From: HK-STAS-PATE-36 sp964610345
GTDB lineage: Bacteria; Patescibacteriota; Saccharimonadia; Saccharimonadales; JAGQNJ01
NCBI GenBank assembly: GCA_964610345.1
Contig: CAZSVQ010000001.1
Location: forward strand, 1-62,348
Length of the DNA: 62,348 nucleotides
Direction of reading: 5' to 3'
Shown: piece after piece, positions 43,397-51,312 of the stretch
How the letters are laid out: each line of letters begins with the position of its first letter
Position numbering within the stretch: position 1 is the stretch's first letter
The notes under the pieces: model-generated
Database searches by the model: none
The model's input: only the letters and a program-made list of their open reading frames with translations
What the model was told of the DNA's origin: nothing
Position numbers and translations under genes: made by a program

Positions 43397-44794
43397 ATGA
43401 GCCAACAAATACTAAATGACTATATGCCTAACAAGCAAAATGTAGCCGGATTAAAGGGTAGTGTTACTGTGCAGTTATTTGATGCAAAGTCTAAAAAAGT
43501 CCTAGTAGATTATACTAGCGATAACTTTATAGCAAATTTTGCTAAGGAGTATTTTGCTTACCTTGAAAGAGTTAATTTTAATAGTCAAATGAATAGTTTG
43601 TCTCCAAATAGTAATTCTGACATAGCGCCTTATAGTTCTTCGCTAACTGCATTGGTGTTGTCTGATTGTGCAGATAGTCCTGATCCAGATAACGAATGGA
43701 TGCTTGCCGGCAATTTGGTTGGCTATTCTACGAAAGCAAATTATTCTGGTGCAGACACAATGCGAGGTACACCTAATGGGCAATTCTGTGAAACTTCTAC
43801 TACATCAACTAAGTGGGTTTTTGACTGGCCAACACATTCAGCAAATGGAACAATCAAGTCCATAAGTTGGATGGCAGAAAATTATCAGGCTTTTTCAAAC
43901 AATGGCAACGGAAGAGTCCTTAATCTGCCCACAGTTTTAAATAATGGCTCAACTTTGTTAAAGCATAGGGTTGCTCCTTTTAGCAATAATCAACCAATTT
44001 CGCTCATCTCAAACAATCGTCTTGCAACTGGTCAAGGAACTACCGTAAGTGTGTTTGAAGAAAACAATACACCAGTTACAACCTTTACTACAATAAGTTG
44101 CAGTGGATTAACGTGGGATAAAATAAATGAAAAATTATGGGTAATTAGTGGCAATCAAATTGCATCATACACCCAATCTGGTTCGATAGTCGATAGTCCT
44201 ATAAGTATTACACCTAGATCTTATCGGGGCTTAACTTTTGATGGTACTGACCTGTGGACAATAGCAAGTGGTGTTGTATATAGAATATCTCTAGCTGGAG
44301 TAGATGTTTCAAGTTTTACACCTAGCTTCGGTACATTAGGAAATTCTAATACATATATAGGAGATGTAGTTTGGGATAATTTTAGGTCGGTGTTAATAGT
44401 TTTAGCTATTGGCTATAGTTCTTGGAGGTATGGTTTTGGATATGCAACTAATCATGATTATGTTCTTTGCACTCAACACTATAATAAAACGGGGGTGGTT
44501 TTATCTATGGGAACTTGTATTAACCCTTGGAATGGAAGTAGGAATATATTCACCTTGAACGCAGGGACAGATAGCGGTTATGGGGGATCTGCTAGTGATG
44601 TGTATAGATATTTTGACATAAAAAGTCCAGATACATTTGCGGTTACTGTGTATTCCGGATCTTTATATCCAACAGGTAATCGTATAATGGATATCCGTGC
44701 CGATGGCATGGGCTCACGTATTTTATTGCCAAGCCCAATTACTAAAACAAGTGCTCACACGTTCAGGGTTTCTTATACTCTTACTTATGCCTAA
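43397..44794 (+). CDS. Tail-fibre-like paralogue 1
   Basis: 465 aa. The N-terminal third (KGSVTVQLFDAKSKKVLVD, then LVGYSTKANYSGADTMRGT and KWVFDWPTHSANGTIKSI) is a domain known from phage tail or receptor-binding proteins (RGTxN...W-FD-xTHxANGTI). The rest has repeated strands such as WDKINEKLWVISGNQIASY and FDGTDLWTIASG, which suggest a beta-propeller. It ends with a short strand LLPSPITKTSAHTFRVSY. It is the first of three tandem copies. Confidence 0.65.
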   Translation: MSQQILNDYMPNKQNVAGLKGSVTVQLFDAKSKKVLVDYTSDNFIANFAKEYFAYLERVNFNSQMNSLSPNSNSDIAPYSSSLTALVLSDCADSPDPDNEWMLAGNLVGYSTKANYSGADTMRGTPNGQFCETSTTSTKWVFDWPTHSANGTIKSISWMAENYQAFSNNGNGRVLNLPTVLNNGSTLLKHRVAPFSNNQPISLISNNRLATGQGTTVSVFEENNTPVTTFTTISCSGLTWDKINEKLWVISGNQIASYTQSGSIVDSPISITPRSYRGLTFDGTDLWTIASGVVYRISLAGVDVSSFTPSFGTLGNSNTYIGDVVWDNFRSVLIVLAIGYSSWRYGFGYATNHDYVLCTQHYNKTGVVLSMGTCINPWNGSRNIFTLNAGTDSGYGGSASDVYRYFDIKSPDTFAVTVYSGSLYPTGNRIMDIRADGMGSRILLPSPITKTSAHTFRVSYTLTYA

Positions 44795-44852
44795 TAACCG
44801 AACATGTTTTAAACATAATAAATAAAAGTTATACTATTAAAGAATTAAATAT

Positions 44853-46106
44853 ATGTCACAAGATACATTAAATATAACAAATTTGATAAACAAAATTAAA
44901 GGCAGTATTACTGTTGAATTATTTAATGCAAAAACCGGTAAATGTGTTTTAGTAAATAAAGACAATAATTTTATTGCCTTACCTGGTGTTGATTATTTAC
45001 GATCCATTCAACGTATAAATTTTAAAAGTACTATGGAATCGTTATATGCGGGGAGTGATACAGATGTTTCTTTGACTAGTCCTTTCCAGGTTATTTCTCT
45101 TTCTACTAATGTTAGTGCTGTTGATCAATCTAAAGAAAGAATAATGCCAGGAATACCTGTAGGATATTCAAATAAAGCTACATATTCTGGAAGCGATTCA
45201 ATGCGGGGCACTCCTAATGGATTATTGTGTAGTACATCACCAACTTTTACAAAATGGGTTTTTGACTGGCCAACACATTCAGCAAATGGAACAATTGGAT
45301 CAATTGGGTGGACTATTAACAACACTGCACATACAACACGAATAATAAATTCGTCAAATTTACCACAGTATCCAGCAGCAAATTCTATATACGTCGCAAT
45401 TTTACCCCCAGATAAATTTATTGTTGGTAACGGAACAAATATCAAAATTTTTAACAAGGGTGATCTTTCGGAAATTGCTAATTTTACGGCTATTTCAGCA
45501 AATGGTTTAGCATGGGACTCAGCTAACAATAAAATTTGGGTTATAAGTGGCACTCAGATAGCATCGTATGATCAAACTGGTACTGTGGTAGACTCGCCCA
45601 TTACAGTTGCCTCAAGATCTTATCGGGGCTTAACATATGATGGATCCGATTTATGGACAACCAATGGCTCAGTTTTGTATAAGATTAGTACTTCAGGTAC
45701 GGACATCAATTCTTATACTAATACTTTAACTACTGAATCTGGTAGCGGGTACGGACAATATATAACTGACGTCGCATGGGATAATAGAGCTCAGCAAATT
45801 CGTATTCTTCATGCTGCATTTAGGGGTGGTGGCTATAATGATTACTATCGTTTGGTGTCGTTAGGCGACATAACTGGCGGTACATTAGCTAATTATCATG
45901 TTGTATTTCCGATTATGTATGGTGGTAATCCCTATCGTTGTTTTGATATCGATCCAAATAATCAAGATATTTTGATACGTTTCAACAGTACTAATTTTGA
46001 AACTAGAGTAGTAGATGGGTTAGGTACATTAGTTTTATTGCCAAGCCCAGTAACAAAAAATAACACACAAACTTTGCGTGTTACCTATCAAATAGACTAC
46101 AATTAA
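44853..46106 (+). CDS. Tail-fibre-like paralogue 2
   Basis: 417 aa with the same plan as the proteins before and after: KGSITVELFNAKTGKCVLV, the RGTPNGLLCSTS region, WVFDWPTHSANGTI, propeller-like strands, and the end LPSPVTKNNTQTLRVTYQI. A 41-bp block (45255-45295) is identical to paralogue 1 (43814-43854) although the rest has drifted, which points to recent exchange or strong selection. Confidence 0.65.
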   Translation: MSQDTLNITNLINKIKGSITVELFNAKTGKCVLVNKDNNFIALPGVDYLRSIQRINFKSTMESLYAGSDTDVSLTSPFQVISLSTNVSAVDQSKERIMPGIPVGYSNKATYSGSDSMRGTPNGLLCSTSPTFTKWVFDWPTHSANGTIGSIGWTINNTAHTTRIINSSNLPQYPAANSIYVAILPPDKFIVGNGTNIKIFNKGDLSEIANFTAISANGLAWDSANNKIWVISGTQIASYDQTGTVVDSPITVASRSYRGLTYDGSDLWTTNGSVLYKISTSGTDINSYTNTLTTESGSGYGQYITDVAWDNRAQQIRILHAAFRGGGYNDYYRLVSLGDITGGTLANYHVVFPIMYGGNPYRCFDIDPNNQDILIRFNSTNFETRVVDGLGTLVLLPSPVTKNNTQTLRVTYQIDYN

Positions 46107-46116
46107 GGTAAGTATT

Positions 46117-47385
46117 ATGAAAAATAATTATGCTAAACAATTTGAAGGAAAACTTTGGTTAGAGCTACGAAATGGAAATACAGGAAAAGTTGAAAATAAA
46201 ATATCAGTAAAGAACTTTGCAGCTAATCAAACAAATGAATATGGTAAATGGCTGCAAAGGAACTCTTTTAAAACGGGACTAAGTGCACTTGGTGTTACGG
46301 ATACTGATTATTCACCACATCAAGCAGCCAACGCAATGGTATTAACTGATTCAACGCTAGTAGAAGATCCTTCGGGTGAATGGTATATGCCTGGAAAAAC
46401 TATAGGATACGCTATTAAAGCAACATATGCCGGAACGGATATTTGGCGAGGTACAGTAGCTACAACACAATTACAGGCAACATCTGCATTAACAAAATGG
46501 ACCTTCGATTGGCCTACACACGCAGGTAATGGGACAATTGGCTCTGTTGGGTGGGTTGATTCTCAATCGCAAGGATTATCAGCAACAGAACCTATTTTTA
46601 GATCGACAATGACTATACTATCTGGGCACGGTAGCACAGGTAACTGGAATAATTTTGCGCGAGCCAATAGTTCAACAGCATTTGGCAACACAGGCAACAC
46701 AGTAATTTATGTATTAGATGGTTTAAGTTATGCACAAACTACAACATTCAATGTTAATGCACAATTTACGGCTGTTCGTGGCATTGCTTGGGACTCTGGC
46801 AATAACTTTCTTTGGGTGATCGGTGATAACAGTTCTGTCCGACGAATTGCTGCGTATAATTCATCTGGTGTATTGCAGACAGGCCCTTTTGTGGTAACTA
46901 CAAGGTCGTATATAAGGTTGGCGTATGATGGGTCAGCACTTTGGAGTATCACCCAAGATAGCGGTTCAAATCATACAGCCTGGAAGTTAAATACCTCAGA
47001 CGGGTCAGATATGACTAACTTCCCTTTTGTTACAAATACATCTTCAGTTGTTTGCGGTTTAGCTTGGAATGATAATACAAATACACTTTGGATGCGCTAT
47101 TCTGGTACAACGGGGTTTCAAGCTTGGGATACAAGTGGTAATAAAAAAGCAGTCGAGATATCTACAAGTGCATTTACACCAAGTGCAGGCAATTATGCAA
47201 GTAATTTAAATTCTGGTTTAGATTTTGATTTTATTAATAGTTATGAAATTGCCGTTTCTCAAGCAACAAATACTGTCTATAAGTGCCGATTAGATGGCAT
47301 GGGTACGCGTGCTTTATTGCCAAGCCCTGTAACAAAAAATAACACACAAACTTTAAAATTAATCTACCAAATAAACTATACTTAA
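46117..47385 (+). CDS. Tail-fibre-like paralogue 3
   Basis: 422 aa. It keeps GKLWLELRNGNTGKVENK, KWTFDWPTHAGNGTIGSVGW and the end LPSPVTKNNTQTLKLIYQI; its end is almost identical in DNA to paralogue 2. The central propeller-like part differs most. The start ATG follows AAGGTAAG. Like the others it has no signal peptide or membrane anchor, so export would need another route. Confidence 0.65.
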   Translation: MKNNYAKQFEGKLWLELRNGNTGKVENKISVKNFAANQTNEYGKWLQRNSFKTGLSALGVTDTDYSPHQAANAMVLTDSTLVEDPSGEWYMPGKTIGYAIKATYAGTDIWRGTVATTQLQATSALTKWTFDWPTHAGNGTIGSVGWVDSQSQGLSATEPIFRSTMTILSGHGSTGNWNNFARANSSTAFGNTGNTVIYVLDGLSYAQTTTFNVNAQFTAVRGIAWDSGNNFLWVIGDNSSVRRIAAYNSSGVLQTGPFVVTTRSYIRLAYDGSALWSITQDSGSNHTAWKLNTSDGSDMTNFPFVTNTSSVVCGLAWNDNTNTLWMRYSGTTGFQAWDTSGNKKAVEISTSAFTPSAGNYASNLNSGLDFDFINSYEIAVSQATNTVYKCRLDGMGTRALLPSPVTKNNTQTLKLIYQINYT

Positions 47386-47397
47386 TCGTATTGAGGG

Positions 47398-47922
47398 TTA
47401 AGATCCTAAAACTTGATTATTAAATAATTTGATTACCTGATCTTTTGCTAGTTTACTTTTTGTAATTGCTACAAAATATCTATCATTTAGAATATATGCT
47501 GAATTACCACTCAGTAATGCTTCATCTTTAATGTCGGTTATTGTTATTTTGTTAGTTAAATTAGCTGTTTGAGCTTCCCAGGCTTCATTGACAATTTGTG
47601 AATTATTATCTTTAGAATACTTAATAACTATTTGTATATTGTTTTCTGATAACTCGTCTTTGGATTTGAAAGTGCAAGTATCGCTACTTAAGCCACCGTT
47701 TATACTGGCTTTGGTCGTACTCGGTTTTTCGTAATCAATGTTAAATATTGACTTTAACTCTTCAGGAGTAATTTTGTTACAAATATCTTTTTCCTGAGTG
47801 TTATTAATAGAGACAACCTCTTGCTTGACAGGGGCTTTTTTATTAGTTGATAATCTCCATACACCAAAAGCTAAGATTGGTATTAATATAATGGCGCCGA
47901 ATATTAATATTCTTTTCTTCAT
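47398..47922 (-). CDS. Membrane-anchored DUF3558-like protein
   Basis: 174 aa. An N-terminal helix (about 5-24) is followed by an outer domain (about 48-174) with two cysteines (DICNKITPEEL and SSDTCTFKSKDE) spaced as in DUF3558-like actinobacterial lipoproteins, although no lipobox is visible. It is the only leftward gene in the tail-like cassette and may be unrelated to it. Confidence 0.5.
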   Translation of the reverse strand: MKKRILIFGAIILIPILAFGVWRLSTNKKAPVKQEVVSINNTQEKDICNKITPEELKSIFNIDYEKPSTTKASINGGLSSDTCTFKSKDELSENNIQIVIKYSKDNNSQIVNEAWEAQTANLTNKITITDIKDEALLSGNSAYILNDRYFVAITKSKLAKDQVIKLFNNQVLGS

Positions 47923-48030
47923 ATTGTTATTTTATGCAATTAACACAAGCAATGTAAAGTAGCTTGACAAGAATTGGCAGGGTGGTTACCATGTAAATGG
48001 TTAATTAAAAAATAAAAAACCAAAAATAAA

Positions 48031-48261
48031 ATGAACAATTTAGATAACATACAGCAGTTAATGGCTCAAGAAGTTTCGCGCCGGCAGTTTTTGTTACATA
48101 CTGGAACTGCATTGTTGGCAATTTTTGGCATTTCGGGTTTAATACGTAATTTAAATTCTATATTTCCACAAAAGGTTGATGAATCAGGTGCTTATGGCTG
48201 GAATGGATATTCTGGGATAGCAGGCAAAAAAAGCTCTTTGCAAAAGGCAGGTAAATTGTAA
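48031..48261 (+). CDS. Small protein with twin-arginine signal
   Basis: 76 aa. SRRQFLLHTGTALLAIFGI at residues 17-35 is a textbook Tat motif (S-R-R-x-F-L) with its hydrophobic stretch. After it come about 40 residues rich in Gly, Tyr and Ser (YGWNGYSGIAG) with a basic end. Either the helix stays as an anchor or the short tail is exported. It overlaps the start of the next gene, a LPIPG protein, by one base, which suggests a joint role. Confidence 0.7.
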   Translation: MNNLDNIQQLMAQEVSRRQFLLHTGTALLAIFGISGLIRNLNSIFPQKVDESGAYGWNGYSGIAGKKSSLQKAGKL

Positions 48262-48959
48262 TGGCACGCTTACCAATTCCTGGTCAAGATATCGGTACTT
48301 GGGGTCAGGTTTTAAATGAATTTTTAAATGTTGGACATAACCCTGATGGTACTCTAAAAATAAGTACTACGCCAGAAACTCCAGATGCAAACTCGACTAC
48401 CAAAGGTAAGCTACGCTTAGCTGGTGATCTTGGAGGTACGGCAGATAGCCCCACAGTTACATCAACCTCATTAACCTCGGCACTACCGATAAATCAAGGT
48501 GGTACAGGTTCGACAACGCAAAACTTTGTAGACATTACAAACAATCAAACCATTGGTGGAACAAAAAGTTTTAGCAGTACAGTAAATGCTAGTATAAACG
48601 GCACGGCAGACAATGTTACTGGTGTTGTAGCTATCACCAACGGAGGTACCGGCTCTAACACCAAAAATTTTGTTGACCTTACAACCAATCAAACAATTGC
48701 TGGCAGTAAAACCTTTTCTGACGTGATTATTGGTGATATTGCTGGGAATTCTAATAACGTAAATGGGGTTGTGGCTATCACCAACGGTGGTACCGGGCAA
48801 ACTACCCCCGACGCAGCTCTAAATGCGTTACTGCCAAATCAAACAGGCAATAACGGCAGAGTATTGCAAACCGATGGCGCAACTGCTACCTGGGTTCAAC
48901 CAGCCACAACAAATCTTGACGATATTTATGCTTTGCAGTGGATGGTAGTCGGCGCCTAA
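48261..48959 (+). CDS. Tail-fibre-repeat protein with LPIPG N-terminal module
   Basis: 232 aa. The module MARLPIPGQDIGTWGQ with NVGHNPDGTLK (1-35) matches the proteins at 15880 and 31246. The rest is built of phage tail-fibre repeats: INQGGTGSTTQNFVDITNNQ, TIGGTKSFS, ITNGGTGSNTKNFVDLTTNQ, TIAGSKTFS and ITNGGTGQTT, in that order. It ends with an ATWVQP strand, also common in fibres. No signal peptide. It is coupled to the Tat-signal mini-protein. Confidence 0.75.
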   Translation: MARLPIPGQDIGTWGQVLNEFLNVGHNPDGTLKISTTPETPDANSTTKGKLRLAGDLGGTADSPTVTSTSLTSALPINQGGTGSTTQNFVDITNNQTIGGTKSFSSTVNASINGTADNVTGVVAITNGGTGSNTKNFVDLTTNQTIAGSKTFSDVIIGDIAGNSNNVNGVVAITNGGTGQTTPDAALNALLPNQTGNNGRVLQTDGATATWVQPATTNLDDIYALQWMVVGA

Positions 48960-48984
48960 ATCCCAGAATTGTAAACTAATAATT

Positions 48985-50841
48985 TTATACCTTAAGTTTT
49001 TTGGTTTTGCGCCAAGGGCCGTGAGCTCGCAGGGCATAAATTATAACTGTTACGTCAACAAGCTCTTGGATTATCGCACCACTTGTAGCGTTGAATTTAC
49101 CGGTAGAATAAATCAACATCAAAACTATACTTATAATAATACCAATCATAATACTTTGTTTGGCGATACTAAGAGTATTTTTGGCGATATCTAAACTTTG
49201 TGCAACTTTACTGACATCGTCTAACATGATTACAACATCTGCGGTTTCGCTAGCAGCTGTTGAGCCACGAGCCCCTAGTGCAATACCAACTTCTGAAGCT
49301 GTTAGTACTGGTGCGTCATTCACCCCATCACCAACAAAGGCAACCGGACGGTGTTTTAATTCTTCAATGGCGGTTAGTTTATCGGCTGGCAAGCAGTCTG
49401 CCTTTACATTAGTAATACCAAGTTTTTTAGCAATAGTTTGGGCCGTCGTTTTATTATCACCAGTAACCATCAGAGTGTTTTTAATGCCAAGTTTTTTAAT
49501 TCGCGCAAGCATTGATTTGCTTTCTGGGCGGATTGCATCTTCAAAACTAATAGTGCCAATTACGTTTTCGTCAACCACTACCAACGAGGTAGTATCTGTT
49601 AAAGTGCTGGCTTTTAGTTGGCTAGGCATGTTGATTTTGCTTGAGCGTACAAAATTATATTTACCGACAATGATTTGTTTATTGCCGGCATAGCCTAGCA
49701 AGCCATGACCAGCTACTTCTTTAACATTTTTTGTTTTAGGTAGTTTTAATTTCTTTTTTTCGGCTTCATTTACGACAGCCTGAGCCAGTATGTGGTTAGA
49801 GTTATGCTCGAGTGCTGCAGCATACCCTAGCACATCACATATTTTATTTTTTCCAAATGCCGTAACTTTTTTTACGGTCGGGCGCCCGACCGTTAATGTG
49901 CCGGTTTTATCAAAAGCAACAGTTTTGACATCAGCAAGCTGTTCAATTGCCCCACCGTTTTTTATTATAATGCCGTGCCTAGCAGCTCGGCTAATTCCAG
50001 AAATCAAAGCTATTGGCGCTCCCAAAATTAATGGGCAGGGAGTTGCTACAACGAGTACTTGTAAGAACCGCATAGAGTCACCAGACATAATCCAAGCCCC
50101 TCCAGCAATGATAAAAGCTATAATAGTAAATGGAATACTATAACGATCAGCTAAACGGACAAATGGTGATTGAGAAGTAGAGGCTGATTTAACTAATTTT
50201 ATTATTTGTTCATACTGGCTGTCGACAGAGGTGTGGATGGCTTTTATAGTAATTGTGCCGTCAACAGCGATTGCTCCACTAAGTATGGTTTCTCCAATTT
50301 CTTTATTTATTGGCAGACTTTCCCCGGTAATGCTAGATTCGTCAAAACTTGAATCGCCTTCTAGTATTATACCGTCAACTGGCACCACCTCACCTGGCTT
50401 AATCAAAATTTTATCACCAACTTGAACTTTACTAACTACTACATCAATAGTTTTACGGCCTTTTAAAATACGAGCTTGTTTAGGGGCGTTATTTAATAGT
50501 GTACTCAGTTCTGCCTTAGCGCGGTTTTCGGCATAATCTTCAAGTGCTTCACCACCGGTTAGCATCAAGACGATAATTATTCCGGCCCAATATTCTCCAA
50601 GTACTATAGATGTAATGATTGCTGTAGCTGCAAGTATATCAACACCGTATGTGCCATGCCTAAGGTCTTGAATCATGCCCCAAACCAGAGGAATGGTGTT
50701 TAATATTGCCGTAACAGCAAGCAAAATATGAGCGGTCTTAGTAAAACCAGCAAAAGTTAGACACAGTGCAAATAAAATTGAAACTACAGTCCAACCAAAT
50801 TGATAGTACTCTCTAAAAAATCGTCCAAGCTTTTTGAACAC
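48985..50841 (-). CDS. Heavy-metal P-type ATPase (P1B)
   Basis: 618 aa. The start is set at GTG 50841 because AGGAGG (50851-50846) lies just before it; the frame is open to 50859. It has the transport motif ATPCPLILGAPIAL (CP in the membrane), the phosphorylation site DKTGTLTVG, TGES in the actuator domain, and GDGVNDAPVLTASEVGIA. No N-terminal metal-binding domain (no CxxC). It pumps metal ions with ATP; the TPCP motif does not by itself tell Zn/Cd from Cu or Co. Confidence 0.9.
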   Translation of the reverse strand: MFKKLGRFFREYYQFGWTVVSILFALCLTFAGFTKTAHILLAVTAILNTIPLVWGMIQDLRHGTYGVDILAATAIITSIVLGEYWAGIIIVLMLTGGEALEDYAENRAKAELSTLLNNAPKQARILKGRKTIDVVVSKVQVGDKILIKPGEVVPVDGIILEGDSSFDESSITGESLPINKEIGETILSGAIAVDGTITIKAIHTSVDSQYEQIIKLVKSASTSQSPFVRLADRYSIPFTIIAFIIAGGAWIMSGDSMRFLQVLVVATPCPLILGAPIALISGISRAARHGIIIKNGGAIEQLADVKTVAFDKTGTLTVGRPTVKKVTAFGKNKICDVLGYAAALEHNSNHILAQAVVNEAEKKKLKLPKTKNVKEVAGHGLLGYAGNKQIIVGKYNFVRSSKINMPSQLKASTLTDTTSLVVVDENVIGTISFEDAIRPESKSMLARIKKLGIKNTLMVTGDNKTTAQTIAKKLGITNVKADCLPADKLTAIEELKHRPVAFVGDGVNDAPVLTASEVGIALGARGSTAASETADVVIMLDDVSKVAQSLDIAKNTLSIAKQSIMIGIIISIVLMLIYSTGKFNATSGAIIQELVDVTVIIYALRAHGPWRKTKKLKV

Positions 50842-50879
50842 ATCACCTCCTGTAATCAATTGATTTTGTTCTTTGCAAT

Positions 50880-50885
50880 ATTATA
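50880..50885 (-). promoter_or_regulatory. TATAAT box of the P-type ATPase gene
   Basis: TATAAT on the - strand, 38 nt before the GTG start; the leader includes the AGGAGG site. Confidence 0.5.
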
Positions 50886-50921
50886 ACAGAGATTATTACT
50901 GCAGAGGAGTCAATTCTGCGT

Positions 50922-50927
50922 TACAAT
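50922..50927 (+). promoter_or_regulatory. TACAAT box before the 125-aa membrane protein
   Basis: TACAAT ends 7 nt before the ATG at 50935, divergent from the ATPase promoter. Confidence 0.45.
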
Positions 50928-50934
50928 AAAACCT

Positions 50935-51312
50935 ATGGTTATTTTGTTGGCTCTAAAATGGTGGTATAGCGCTGGCTGGCAATGGGTATGGACACAATCT
51001 GTTAGTGAACGTATCAACTGGGTAAATCAAGCCTTCTCAATTTCTGCTTTGGTGCGTACATGGTTTTCACCATTTAAGCAAACGTATAGTAAAGTCAACA
51101 AGGGCTCAATTGATTTTAGGGTTCAGGCGGCTGTAGATAATTTTGTATCTAGATTTATCGGGTCAATTCTCAGAACAATAATTATTATTGCCGGGCTACT
51201 TTGTATGATATTGGCCGTGACTACTGGAGTGTTGGCAATAATTCTTTGGCCAGTTATTCCTTTAATGCCTCTAATTGCAATTATCCTTAGCGTAAGTGGG
51301 CTAGGTGCATGA
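50935..51312 (+). CDS. Small membrane protein coupled to the Clp ATPase
   Basis: 125 aa. Aromatic N-terminus (LALKWWYSAGWQWVW), a soluble basic middle (about 30-75), and two long helices at the C-terminus (about 78-122). The family is not recognised. Its stop overlaps the ATG of the membrane-anchored Clp ATPase, so the two are made together and may form a membrane complex. Confidence 0.65.
   Translation: MVILLALKWWYSAGWQWVWTQSVSERINWVNQAFSISALVRTWFSPFKQTYSKVNKGSIDFRVQAAVDNFVSRFIGSILRTIIIIAGLLCMILAVTTGVLAIILWPVIPLMPLIAIILSVSGLGA

Noticed and set aside
41315..48959. Complete prophage or contractile injection system
   Set aside because: No capsid, portal, terminase, sheath, tube, baseplate, integrase or lysis gene was found in the window; only distal-fibre-like proteins are present.
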